Source of the DNA: Azospirillum sp. OGB3
GTDB taxonomy: Bacteria; Pseudomonadota; Alphaproteobacteria; Azospirillales; Azospirillaceae
Direction of reading: 5' to 3'
Assembly (NCBI RefSeq): GCF_014192915.1
Contig: NZ_JACHYN010000028.1
Span: 1-45,386, forward strand
Length of the DNA: 45,386 nucleotides
The notes beneath the pieces are model-generated. The model was given only the letters and a program-made list of their open reading frames with translations, made no database searches and was not told the origin of the DNA. The position numbers and the translations under genes were made by a program. This document shows positions 8,202 through 16,605 of the stretch, in pieces (positions within the stretch are counted from its first letter, which is position 1; every line of letters starts with the position of its first letter).

Positions 8202-9011
8202 GTGAAGCCCTATTCGTTCGACAGCAGCAACCGCCTCCTTGCCGATCTCGACGGCTTCCGCGTCGAGATCGACGAAGCCAAGGAGCGCGCCGACATCGTC
8301 CTGCACCGCCCACCCTTCAACATCATCAGCATGCTCCAGCGTGACCAGTTCGGCGCGGTCTTCGCGGCGCTCGACCGCGATCCGAAGGTACGCGTCATCG
8401 TCCTGCGGGCGGAGGGCGAGAACTTCTCCTCCGGCGGCAAGATCGCCGGCTTCCTGGAACAGACCCCGGAGCATGTGTCCGAGCTGGCGATCAACGTCGC
8501 CGCCCCGGAACGCTGCCGCAAGCCGGTGATCGCCCAGGTCCGCGGCTATTGTTTCGGTGTCGGCTTCGAGCTGTCGCTGGCCTGCGATTTCCGCATCGCG
8601 TCGGAGACCGCGCAGTTCGCCCTGCCGGAAATGCGCATCGGCATGATCCCCGGTTCGGGCGGCTCGGCCCGCCTGCTGCACATGATCGGCATCGCCCGCA
8701 CCAAGGACATGGTGATGCGCGCCAAGCGCGTTCCGGGGCGTCAGGCCGCCGACTGGGGTTTCGTCACCGAATGCGTCGCCGACGCCGAGCTGGAGGCGAC
8801 CGTCGCCGCGCTGGTGGACGAGCTGCGCGGCTTCTCCCCGCTGGCCCAGCGCACCATCAAGGGCGTGCTGAACAGCGGTAACAACGTGTCGGTCAACGGC
8901 GCCATCGAGATCGAGGGCCAAGCCTACGGTCGCCTGCGCGGCTCCGAGGACTTCGCGGAAGGCGTCGCCTCCTTCCACGAGAAGCGCAAGCCGGTCTTCA
9001 AGGGCCTCTGA
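8202..9011 (+). CDS. hmfE: Enoyl-CoA hydratase/isomerase-fold enzyme, probably 2-oxoglutaroyl-CoA hydrolase
   Basis: This 269-residue crotonase-fold protein has a GTG start at 8202 preceded by GGAGAG at 8191-8196. The oxyanion and active-site regions are present: SSGGKIAGF, then FGVGFELSLACDFRIA and PEMRIGMIPGSGG, which carry the two acidic residues used by hydratases. In the hmf pathway the fifth enzyme cleaves 2-oxoglutaroyl-CoA to 2-oxoglutarate, and this gene holds the fifth position, 26 bp after the ligase. It could instead be a true hydratase of a dienoyl-CoA. A hairpin at 9045-9079 follows the stop. Confidence 0.82.
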   Translation: MKPYSFDSSNRLLADLDGFRVEIDEAKERADIVLHRPPFNIISMLQRDQFGAVFAALDRDPKVRVIVLRAEGENFSSGGKIAGFLEQTPEHVSELAINVAAPERCRKPVIAQVRGYCFGVGFELSLACDFRIASETAQFALPEMRIGMIPGSGGSARLLHMIGIARTKDMVMRAKRVPGRQAADWGFVTECVADAELEATVAALVDELRGFSPLAQRTIKGVLNSGNNVSVNGAIEIEGQAYGRLRGSEDFAEGVASFHEKRKPVFKGL

Positions 9012-9044
9012 ACGCCGGCGGCCGCAGACCGCCGGTCGGGCATC

Positions 9045-9079
9045 CTCACCTTCCTCCGGCTCCGCCGGGGGAGGGTGAG
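9045..9079. terminator. GC-rich hairpin after the hmf-like operon
   Basis: Arms CTCACCTTCCTCCGGC and GCCGGGGGAGGGTGAG pair over 16 bp with two G-T type mismatches around a 3-nt loop. There is no U-tract, so intrinsic termination would be weak. It may act as an mRNA 3' stabiliser or a dispersed repeat. CCCTCCC-rich hairpins of related composition occur at 29938-30038. Confidence 0.5.
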
Positions 9080-9160
9080 ACCCGTAGCGGGCGGCGTTGG
9101 ACCAGGGTGGTTTTTTCAACCCGTACAGCGTGGCGCGAAGCCCGTGTCGAGGAGCGTTGG

Positions 9161-11242
9161 ATGAGAATCCGGGCGGTTTTCCTGTCGTGCGTCCTGGCCA
9201 TGGCGACGGTGGCCGGGGCGGTGTCGGTCACCTTCGTGGCCGGTGAATGGGGCAACTACCGCCGCGCCGTTGACGCCCGCCTGCTTTCCAAGGCGATGGG
9301 CGCGGTGCTGCGTGTCACCGAGACGATCGTGTTGAGCCGCGGTGTGCAGAACGGCGCCCTGCTGGCGGACGCCCCGGCCGGTGAGGAGGCGCGCGCCAAG
9401 ATCGCCGCCGCCCGGCGCGACATCGCCGATGCGCTGGTCGAGGCCGAACGCAAGGTGCAGGCCGCCCGCTACGCCGGCCAGCCGGCGGCTCTCGAGACGC
9501 TCGGCGCGCTCGGGCAGACCCTGGAGACTCTCCACGCCGAGGTCGATGCGGCCATCGCCCGGCCCAAGCCAGAGCGGGACCAAGCCTTCATCAAGGGTTT
9601 CGGTGAGCGCATCGTGGCCCGTGTCAAGGATCTGGGCGGCGTCGCCAACGGGCTTGAGCGCGCCGTGGCGCTCGCTGACCCCAACGTCGCCCGGCTCGCC
9701 GGCATCGCCCGCCTGTCCTGGGACATGCGCGAAGCCGGCGGACGCCGTGTCGCCATCTTCACCACCGTGGTCGGCGCCAAGCGCCCGCTGACCGTCGGCG
9801 AGATCGAACTGGCCGCCTTCCTGGCCGGCGAGACGCGTCACGCCTGGGCGCGCCTGCAGGCAACCGCTGCCCAACTCGGCGACGCCCCGGCCCTCGCTGC
9901 GGCGCTGCGCGGCACCGAGGCGACCTTCTTCGGCGCCACCGACGCCCTCATCGCCGAGCTGACCATCAGGGGACGCGCCGGCGGTGACTACGCGATCTCC
10001 TTCCAGGACGCCTGGTCCCGTCTGGTCGGCGGCGTGCAGTCGGCGCTCGCGGTGCGCGACGCCGCCGTCGCCGAGGCACTGACTCAGGCCGATGTGGCCC
10101 GCGGCGCGGCCTTCCTCCGCCTGATGCTCGCCGTCGGCGCGCTGGCGCTCGTGACGCTCACCGTGGTCGGCGTGGCCATGCTGATCGGCCGGCGCATCGT
10201 CGATCCGCTGGTTGGCATGACGGCGGTGCTGACCGAGCTGGCGCGCGGCGAGCGCGACGTGGCGGTGCCGGCGCGCGGGCGCGCCGACGAGATCGGCGAG
10301 ATCGCCGCCGCGGTCGAGGCGCTGCGCGTCACCGCCAAGGAGGCTGACCGGCTGGCCGCCGAACAGGCCGCCGGGCACGTCCGGCGCCAGGAGCGCGCCC
10401 GCGTGGTGGAGGCTGCGGTCGCCGGCTTCGACCGTTCGATCACCCGCATCCTGTCCACGGTCAACGGCGCCGCGGGCGAGCTTGACGGTACGGCGCGCGG
10501 CATGACGGCGGTCGCCGGCGAGGCGAGCCGGCAGGCGACCACGACGGCCGCGGCCGCCGAGGAGACGGCGGTGACGGTGCAGACGATCGCCGCGGCGACC
10601 GAGGAGATGACCAGTTCGATCCAGGAGATCGGCCGGCAGGTCGCCAGCTCCAACGCGGTCGCCGCCCAGGCCCAGGCGCAGGCCCGGGACACCACCGGCT
10701 CGGTGTCCCACCTCACCGGGGCGGCGATGCGGATCGGCGAGGTGGTGAAGCTGATCCAGGACATCGCCAGCCAGACCAACCTGCTGGCGTTGAACGCCAC
10801 CATCGAGGCGGCGCGGGCCGGCGAGGCCGGCAAGGGCTTCGCCGTGGTCGCCAGCGAGGTCAAGCAGCTGGCCACCCAGACCGCCAAGGCCACCGAGGAC
10901 ATCGCCGCGCAGATCGCCGCAGTGCAGGAGGCGACTCAGGGCACCAGCGCCGCCATCGACGGGATCGGCCGGACGATCGCCAGCATCAACGAGATCAGCG
11001 CGGCGATCGCCGCGGCGGTGGAGGAGCAGAGCGCCACCACCGGCGAGATCACCCGCAACGTCCAGCAGGCGGCCCACAGCACCACCGAGGTCAGCCGCAG
11101 CATCGCCGGCATGAACCAGACGGTCGCGCGCACCAGCAGCGCGGCCGCCGAGGTGAGCGGGGCGTCGAGCGCGCTGGCCGGTCAGGCCACGGAGCTGCGC
11201 CGGGAGATCGAAAGCTTCCTCGCCGGCATCCGCGCCGCCTGA
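9161..11242 (+). CDS. Methyl-accepting chemotaxis protein
   Basis: This 693-residue transducer has a first membrane segment at about residues 5-25, a long helical periplasmic sensor (about 30-320), a second membrane segment at about 325-348 (LMLAVGALALVTLTVVGVAM), a HAMP domain to about 400 and a cytoplasmic signalling domain. The invariant hairpin tip is present (DIASQTNLLALNATIEAARA, then GEAGKGFAVVASEVKQLA). No C-terminal pentapeptide for CheR docking is seen. The start at ATG 9161 is chosen because GAGGAG lies 6 nt upstream. It follows the hmf-like operon on the same strand, so it may sense that operon's substrate, which is inference. The ligand is unknown. Confidence 0.9.
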   Translation: MRIRAVFLSCVLAMATVAGAVSVTFVAGEWGNYRRAVDARLLSKAMGAVLRVTETIVLSRGVQNGALLADAPAGEEARAKIAAARRDIADALVEAERKVQAARYAGQPAALETLGALGQTLETLHAEVDAAIARPKPERDQAFIKGFGERIVARVKDLGGVANGLERAVALADPNVARLAGIARLSWDMREAGGRRVAIFTTVVGAKRPLTVGEIELAAFLAGETRHAWARLQATAAQLGDAPALAAALRGTEATFFGATDALIAELTIRGRAGGDYAISFQDAWSRLVGGVQSALAVRDAAVAEALTQADVARGAAFLRLMLAVGALALVTLTVVGVAMLIGRRIVDPLVGMTAVLTELARGERDVAVPARGRADEIGEIAAAVEALRVTAKEADRLAAEQAAGHVRRQERARVVEAAVAGFDRSITRILSTVNGAAGELDGTARGMTAVAGEASRQATTTAAAAEETAVTVQTIAAATEEMTSSIQEIGRQVASSNAVAAQAQAQARDTTGSVSHLTGAAMRIGEVVKLIQDIASQTNLLALNATIEAARAGEAGKGFAVVASEVKQLATQTAKATEDIAAQIAAVQEATQGTSAAIDGIGRTIASINEISAAIAAAVEEQSATTGEITRNVQQAAHSTTEVSRSIAGMNQTVARTSSAAAEVSGASSALAGQATELRREIESFLAGIRAA

Positions 11243-11296
11243 CGCCCCGCCGTCCCTGTTGCCGTCCCTGTGCCGTCCTCGCCGTCGCGCGGCGGG

Positions 11297-12160
11297 TCAC
11301 GCCCCCGCGGCGGCGGGCTGGTTGTAAAGGGTGACGACGCGGCGGTACTCGGTCGGCGTCACGCCCTGGTGGCTCCGGAAGAAGCGGCTGAAATGGCTGG
11401 GGGCCGCGAAGCCGAGCCGGGCGGCGATCTCCGTGGCGCTCTCCCGCCCGGCGGCCATGGCGCCGATGGCCGCCTCCATCCGCAGCACGTTGAAATACAT
11501 TGCGGGGGTGATCGACAAAGCTTGCCGGAACAGCCGGAACATGTGTGCCCGCGACAGGCCGGCGGCCGCGGCGACGCGCGCGGCGTCGAACTCCTCCCCC
11601 AGATTGCCGCTCATGAAGCGGACGGCCTGCCGGACGCGGAAGTCCGGAGCGGCCGTGGCGGCCGGCAGGGCGGTCCCGCGCAGGCTCCGCCAATCGGAGA
11701 AGCGGTCGACGATGGCGACCATCAGGTCGAACAGCGCCTCCTCCATCCGCTCGGCCGAGGGATCGCCGTACAGCAGCTCCGCGGTCATGCGGTCGGCGAG
11801 GAGCCGGATGTGCGGCGTCAGCGCACCACAGGGATGAGCGAAGAAGCCGGGGTTGCCGCTGGCCGTAAACTCCCGCTGCATGGCTCCGAGCCAGCCGGGT
11901 TCGATGTAGAGCGCCAGGATCACGGTGCCCGGCGCTCCCGGCTGGTGGGCGTAGGAATGCGCCTCCCAGCTGTTGACCAGGACGGCCGTGTCGTCGCGCA
12001 AGGGGTGGCATCGCTCGCGCACCGCGAACTGCGTGTCGGCGCCCGACGCCTTGATCAGCACATGGCAATGGGGGTGCGCGTGGTGGATCAGCGCGTGGTC
12101 CATGTCCAGCAGCGCGACGCGACCGAAGGCGCCCTGGTGAATCCGCATGGCCTTCGACAT
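11297..12160 (-). CDS. AraC-family transcriptional regulator
   Basis: This 288-residue protein has an N-terminal cupin-like ligand domain rich in histidines (HHAHPHCHVLIKASG, residues about 22-36; NSWEAHSYAHQPG further on) and a C-terminal double helix-turn-helix (about 185-280). The second motif is ATEIAARLGFAAPSHFSRFF followed by RSHQGVTPTEYRR. The start at ATG 12160 has GAGGA about 10 nt upstream; a longer upstream reading lacks a site and family similarity. It is separated from the UbiD operon upstream by a strong terminator, so it is a separate transcription unit. It may control the neighbouring catabolic genes. Confidence 0.88.
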   Translation of the reverse strand: MSKAMRIHQGAFGRVALLDMDHALIHHAHPHCHVLIKASGADTQFAVRERCHPLRDDTAVLVNSWEAHSYAHQPGAPGTVILALYIEPGWLGAMQREFTASGNPGFFAHPCGALTPHIRLLADRMTAELLYGDPSAERMEEALFDLMVAIVDRFSDWRSLRGTALPAATAAPDFRVRQAVRFMSGNLGEEFDAARVAAAAGLSRAHMFRLFRQALSITPAMYFNVLRMEAAIGAMAAGRESATEIAARLGFAAPSHFSRFFRSHQGVTPTEYRRVVTLYNQPAAAGA

Positions 12161-12242
12161 GATGCGCGATCCTCGTTCTGTTCGTCCCCCATGGTGCGGG
12201 AACGTCTGCCGATGGAAACAGTGTGACGGGCGGGGGCCCGGC

Positions 12243-12284
12243 AAAAAAAGCGGCCGATCCGGCCTTCTGGGACTCCGGATCGGC
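12243..12284 (-). terminator. Rho-independent terminator of the UbiD operon
   Basis: On the minus strand the arms GCCGATCCGG and CCGGATCGGC form a perfect 10-bp stem with a 12-nt loop, followed after CGC by seven T residues. It lies 37 bp past the UbiD stop codon and 83 bp before the AraC start, so it ends the leftward catabolic transcript. Confidence 0.9.
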
Positions 12285-12320
12285 ACGAGTTGGGACGTGA
12301 CTCGGTGTGGCCGGCCGGAG

Positions 12321-13739
12321 CTAGCCGATCGCGGTGCGCCAGGACGCGCCGGGATCGACCAGCCGGTCCAGATCCACGCTGTCCTCGCCGGGCACGCGGA
12401 TGCGCTTGAACTTCATCTCCGGCGCGTCGACCGGGATGGTCGCGTCGATGCCCCATTTGGCGCCCAGCCCGTCCGCCGTGGACGGGTCGAGCTTGGAGCA
12501 CTGGCTGTCGCCGATGACCACGAGGTCCCGGTCGGCCTGGAAGCGCGTGGCAACGGCCCATTCGACTTCGCGCGTGTTGTGGATGTCCACGTCGGTGTCG
12601 ACGACGACCACATGCTTGATGTCGTAATGGGCGGCGAAGGCGCCGAGCAGCACGTTTTTGGCTTCGCCGTCCTGCGTTTTCCTCAGCTTCACCACCAGAT
12701 GGTAGCGTCCGACGCCGCCCAGCGACAGGTGCACGTCCTGCACGCCGGGGAAGTTGCGCTGGAGGGAGGCGAGGATGGTCGCCTCGCGCGGGATGGCGCC
12801 CAGCAGAAGATGCTCCAGCCCGCCGCCGACGATGGTGTGGAAGATCGGACGAACCCGGTGGGTCACCGCGTCCACCTGGATCACATGGCGGTCGGCACGC
12901 TCGCCGTAATACTGCGGAAACTCGCCGAACGGCCCCTCGGCCTCGCGGACGCGGGGCAGCAGGCGGCCCTCGATCACGATCTCCGCCTGGGCCGGCACGC
13001 GAACTCCGTTGGTCAGGCAGCGCACGACCTCCAGCGGCTCGCCGCGCAGCGCGCCGGCGATCTCCAGCTCGTCCTGGCCGACCGGCACGATCGCCTGGGA
13101 GGCCAGCAGCGTGGCCGGATCGACGCCGATGACCAGCGCGATCTCCAACGCCTCCCCCTTGGCCTCGGCCTTGCGGTAGAAATGGTCGGTGTGGCGCGGC
13201 AGCAGCAGGATGCCGATGCGGTCCGGCCCGTTGATCTGACAGCGGTGGATCGAGACGTTCTGGACGCCGGTCTCCGGATCGCGTGCGATGGTCAGGCCGG
13301 CGGAGATGTAGGGGCCGCTGTCGTGCTCGTTGTGGGTCGGGATGGGCAGCAGCCGGGTCAGGTCGATGGGGCCGCGATGGACGACCTCCTGCGCCGGGGC
13401 GTTCGTGATCTCGCGCCAGGGGAGCGGCGCGTCGGCGGCCTTGCGGACGTGGGCGATCAGCGCGTCCCCGGAGACGCCCAGTGCCTCGGCCATCCAGGCG
13501 CGGTCGGACACGAGGCCGGACACGACCGCCCCCGGATGACCGTCCGGATGGGGGAACATGGTGGCGGTGGAGCCGTCCAGGCGTTTGGCGGCGGCGGCCA
13601 GCTCATGGACCAGCCCGACACCGGGGCGCATCACCGTCAGGCGGTTGGTCTCCGCCAGCCGGTCGAGCCAGCCGCGCAGGCCGAAGGCCTTGCTGCGCGG
13701 CTCCTGGGAATGGATGCGTTCGATGATGTGCGCGCTCAT
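12321..13739 (-). CDS. hmfF: UbiD-family prenyl-FMN decarboxylase, probably 2,5-furandicarboxylate decarboxylase type
   Basis: This 472-residue (de)carboxylase of unsaturated or aromatic acids uses prenylated FMN. Catalytic residues of the family are visible: Arg166 in SIHRC, and Glu268 and Glu273 in EGPFGEFPQYYG, with Asn161 near the cofactor site. His337 and Arg345 in VHLSLGGVGRYH have the 8-residue spacing I recall for the substrate-binding His296/Arg304 of HmfF from Pelotomaculum. ATG 13739 (MSAHIIERIH) is preferred over an upstream TTG at 13769. It is the last gene of the leftward operon. UbiX at 18653 can supply the cofactor. Pyrrole-2-carboxylate or a hydroxybenzoate is an alternative substrate. 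Confidence 0.85.
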   Translation of the reverse strand: MSAHIIERIHSQEPRSKAFGLRGWLDRLAETNRLTVMRPGVGLVHELAAAAKRLDGSTATMFPHPDGHPGAVVSGLVSDRAWMAEALGVSGDALIAHVRKAADAPLPWREITNAPAQEVVHRGPIDLTRLLPIPTHNEHDSGPYISAGLTIARDPETGVQNVSIHRCQINGPDRIGILLLPRHTDHFYRKAEAKGEALEIALVIGVDPATLLASQAIVPVGQDELEIAGALRGEPLEVVRCLTNGVRVPAQAEIVIEGRLLPRVREAEGPFGEFPQYYGERADRHVIQVDAVTHRVRPIFHTIVGGGLEHLLLGAIPREATILASLQRNFPGVQDVHLSLGGVGRYHLVVKLRKTQDGEAKNVLLGAFAAHYDIKHVVVVDTDVDIHNTREVEWAVATRFQADRDLVVIGDSQCSKLDPSTADGLGAKWGIDATIPVDAPEMKFKRIRVPGEDSVDLDRLVDPGASWRTAIG

Positions 13740-13827
13740 GGCGTTTGTGCCCTGCTGGAAGAGTTTCAAGGACGCGGCGGGGCCACGCGGGGGGCCGGGG
13801 ACCGTATGTTTTCCCCGGCCCGCACCG

Positions 13828-15222
13828 TCAGGCGGTGTCCCGCATGGCCCGGCCCGAGGTCATCAGGCGCGGCAGGTGGCTGATGCTCATCACGATCAGC
13901 GGGATGACCAGTGCGATGTAGGCGTTGTCGATGCCGTAGGGATCACCGGCCATGTACCAGCCGATGGTCAGGAACAGCGACAGCACGATGCTGGTCACCG
14001 CTCCCTTGGGGCTGCCGAAGGTCGGCGCGTAGAAGATGAAGAGGACCAGCACCGCCAGGGTCAGGCGCAGCGACTTGGCCAGGAAGGTCACCTTCAGGAC
14101 GTCCGGCGCGAAGATGGCCAGCGGGATCGGCAGCAGGCCCACGACGATCGCGGCGATCCGAACGAACCGCAGGGACTGGCTGTCGCCCGTGTCCTTGCCG
14201 GTGATCGGCAGGTAGAAGTCCTTGTAGAGCAGCGTCGCCGTGCCGATGCTGATTGCGGAGATCGTGCCGAACAGCGAGGCGGCGAGGCCGGCGACGACGA
14301 TCGCCGCCATCATGCTGTCCATCTGCGACACGATCATCGGGAAGGCTTGCAGCGAGTTGATCTTCGGGAACAGCACGGCCGCGCACATGCCGCAGATGGC
14401 CGCGGCGATGCCGAAGGGGATAAGCAGGATCGAGGTGTAGAAGCTGGCCCTCTGGGCCTTGCCGGAATCGCCGACCGTGCTGATCGCCTGGAGGACGTAC
14501 TGGGTGGAGAAGACGGCGCCCGTTCCGGCCAGGACCCAGGCCAGGATCTGCGGCCAGCCGGCGTTGTCCACGGTGAACATGGCCGGCGGCAACTGGGCCC
14601 GAAGCTCCGACCAGCCGCCGACCTGGTTCAGCGCGAAGGCGGTGGCGACGATGATGCCGATGTACTTCACGACCGCGTGCATCACGTTCGTGTAGATGAC
14701 CGAGCGCATCCCGCCCATGCCGACATAGAGCGCGGCGAACATACCGGTGAAGACGATGGCCAGCGACCGGTCGATCTTCAGCAGCCCGGCGAGTACCGCG
14801 CCGCCGCTGGCGTAGACCGACACGGCCACGATCTGCAGCGCGAAGATCATGATGATGCTGGTGGCGATCTTGGTGGGCGCGCCGTAGGTCCGGGACAGCG
14901 CGCCGGAGATAGTGTTCTCCCCCAGGTCCTTGAACTTCCGGGCGAACAGGAAGGCGTAGAGCACGAAGCCGATGCCCAGTGCCACGAGGTTCCACGCCGC
15001 CGAGATCCCCCATTTGTAGCTGGCCTGCGCGGTGCCGACGCTGGCGGTGGTCCCGATGAATTCCGACATCAGCAGGAATCCCACCAGGATGGCGGGATAG
15101 GTGGTGCCGCCGGACGTGAAGTTCTGGGCAGTGTTGGAGAAGCGGCGCGCGGCGTAGCTGACCACGCCCATCGCCACGATGTAGACGACAGCCAGGGACA
15201 TGGCCGTCCAATTGGCTTCCAT
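13828..15222 (-). CDS. Sodium:solute symporter (SSS family)
   Basis: This 464-residue integral membrane protein has about 12-13 hydrophobic segments spread over its whole length. The N-terminal half contains the SSS-type sequence SGGTTYPAILVGFLLMSEFI and the SxxT-like helix around GTTASVGTAQASYKWGISAA. The family imports organic acids, sugars or amino acids with Na+. It lies between the alpha-hydroxyacid oxidase (69 bp upstream) and UbiD (88 bp downstream) on the same strand, so it most likely takes up the acid that this operon degrades. Confidence 0.88.
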   Translation of the reverse strand: MEANWTAMSLAVVYIVAMGVVSYAARRFSNTAQNFTSGGTTYPAILVGFLLMSEFIGTTASVGTAQASYKWGISAAWNLVALGIGFVLYAFLFARKFKDLGENTISGALSRTYGAPTKIATSIIMIFALQIVAVSVYASGGAVLAGLLKIDRSLAIVFTGMFAALYVGMGGMRSVIYTNVMHAVVKYIGIIVATAFALNQVGGWSELRAQLPPAMFTVDNAGWPQILAWVLAGTGAVFSTQYVLQAISTVGDSGKAQRASFYTSILLIPFGIAAAICGMCAAVLFPKINSLQAFPMIVSQMDSMMAAIVVAGLAASLFGTISAISIGTATLLYKDFYLPITGKDTGDSQSLRFVRIAAIVVGLLPIPLAIFAPDVLKVTFLAKSLRLTLAVLVLFIFYAPTFGSPKGAVTSIVLSLFLTIGWYMAGDPYGIDNAYIALVIPLIVMSISHLPRLMTSGRAMRDTA

Positions 15223-15291
15223 GCGGATACCCTCCCGGAGTTTGATGACGCCAGGCCCGTTGGTGAGGCTCTTGTTCAGGGCGTCGGTTGG

Positions 15292-16605
15292 TTATGGGTG
15301 ATGATGGGGTGCGGCCGGTCCCCCGGCGGCGCCCGGAGCAGCGTCCAAGGCAGCGGCGCCCAGGGTGACACCCAGTGCGGCGCCGCCGCTCTGGGCGAGC
15401 GCCACCCGCAGTTCCTCGGTGAAGAGGCGCACGACATGGTCGACGCCATCCTCCCCGGCCGCGGCGTAGGCCATCAGGAAGGCGCGTCCCGCGAAGGCGG
15501 AGACGGCGCCCCGGCCAAGGACGCGCAGCAGGTCGAGGCCCGAGGAGATGGAGCCGTCGACGAGAACCGTGGCCCGTCCGCCGACCCGCTCGACGATCGC
15601 GGGCAAGGCGCTGGCGGTGGCCGGGGCGGCGTCGAACTGGCGTCCGCCATGGTTCGACACCAGGATTCCGTCGACGCCCAGCGCGACGGCCGTCTCGGCG
15701 TCGTCGGGATGCAGGATGCCCTTGACGATCAGCGGGCCGCTCCAGGCGTCGCGGAAGCGGGCCACCGACTCCCAGGTCAGCGGGCCGGTCATCTTCTGGA
15801 AGACGAAGCTCGCCAGATCGGCGGTGCTCGCGTCCGGCCCCAGATAGGCTTCGAAGTTGCGGAAGCGCGGCTGGCCCTTCCGCAGCATCGCCAGCGCCCA
15901 GCCGGGCGCCCGCGCCACGTCCCACGCGGTGCGCAGGGTGGGGCGGAAGGGCACGACCAGGCCGTTGCGCACGTCGCGCACCCGCTTGGAGCGCACCGGC
16001 ACGTCCATGGTCAGGACCAGCGCGTGGGCGCCCGCGGCCTGGGCGCGCCGGATCAGGTCCAGCGACACCGCGTGGTCGTTCTCCGGCACGTTGTAGAGCT
16101 GGTACCAGAAGACGTCCGGAGCGATCGCCGCGATGCGCTCGATGGAGGTGTTGGCGACCGTGGACATCACGTAGGGGATGCGCGCCCGCTGCGCCGCCCG
16201 CGCGATGGACTCGTCGGCGTCCGGCCACAGCAGGCCGGCCAGCCCCATCGGGGCCACCCCGACCGGCAGCGCGTAGCTGCGGCCGAACAGCGCCGTTTCC
16301 GTCGTCACCGGGCGGACGTCCAGCCCGTAGCGCGGCACGATCTCGATGGCGTCCAGCGCCCGGCGGTTGCGCGCCAGCCCGAGGTCGTCGTTCACCCCGC
16401 CGGCCACGAAATCATAGGCGAAGCGCGGCGTCCGCCGCCGGGCCTGCGCCGCGAGGTCGGCGACCGTCGGGAAGCGGCGGCGCAGGCGCGCGGCCTCCGT
16501 CGACAGCCCGCCGGTCCCCCAGCCGCCCGCCGGCTTCGCGGCGCCTGCCGGGGTTGCGGGGCTTGCCGGGGCGGCGGCGACCATAGCCTGGTCCCGGGCC
16601 GACAT
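15292..16605 (-). CDS. FMN-dependent alpha-hydroxyacid oxidase/dehydrogenase (lactate/mandelate dehydrogenase family)
   Basis: This 437-residue TIM-barrel flavoenzyme oxidises 2-hydroxyacids to 2-oxoacids. Family motifs are present: RFAYDFVAGGVNDD (about 61-74), the FMN-contact Lys in PLIVKGILHP (about 291-300), and the active-site SNHGGRQFD with His319 and Arg322. No membrane-anchoring loop is obvious. The ATG overlaps the stop of the upstream ThDP enzyme (ATGA at 16605), so the two are coupled, as mandelate dehydrogenase and benzoylformate decarboxylase are in mandelate operons. An Ala/Pro-rich N-terminal tail (about 8-28) and an Ala-rich, His-ended C-terminus are variable extras. Confidence 0.87.
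   Translation of the reverse strand: MSARDQAMVAAAPASPATPAGAAKPAGGWGTGGLSTEAARLRRRFPTVADLAAQARRRTPRFAYDFVAGGVNDDLGLARNRRALDAIEIVPRYGLDVRPVTTETALFGRSYALPVGVAPMGLAGLLWPDADESIARAAQRARIPYVMSTVANTSIERIAAIAPDVFWYQLYNVPENDHAVSLDLIRRAQAAGAHALVLTMDVPVRSKRVRDVRNGLVVPFRPTLRTAWDVARAPGWALAMLRKGQPRFRNFEAYLGPDASTADLASFVFQKMTGPLTWESVARFRDAWSGPLIVKGILHPDDAETAVALGVDGILVSNHGGRQFDAAPATASALPAIVERVGGRATVLVDGSISSGLDLLRVLGRGAVSAFAGRAFLMAYAAAGEDGVDHVVRLFTEELRVALAQSGGAALGVTLGAAALDAAPGAAGGPAAPHHHP

Noticed and set aside
2189..9011. 4-hydroxybenzoyl-CoA reductase operon
   Set aside because: The FAD subunit is only 278 residues without the 4Fe-4S insertion, and the gene order fits hmfABCDE better.
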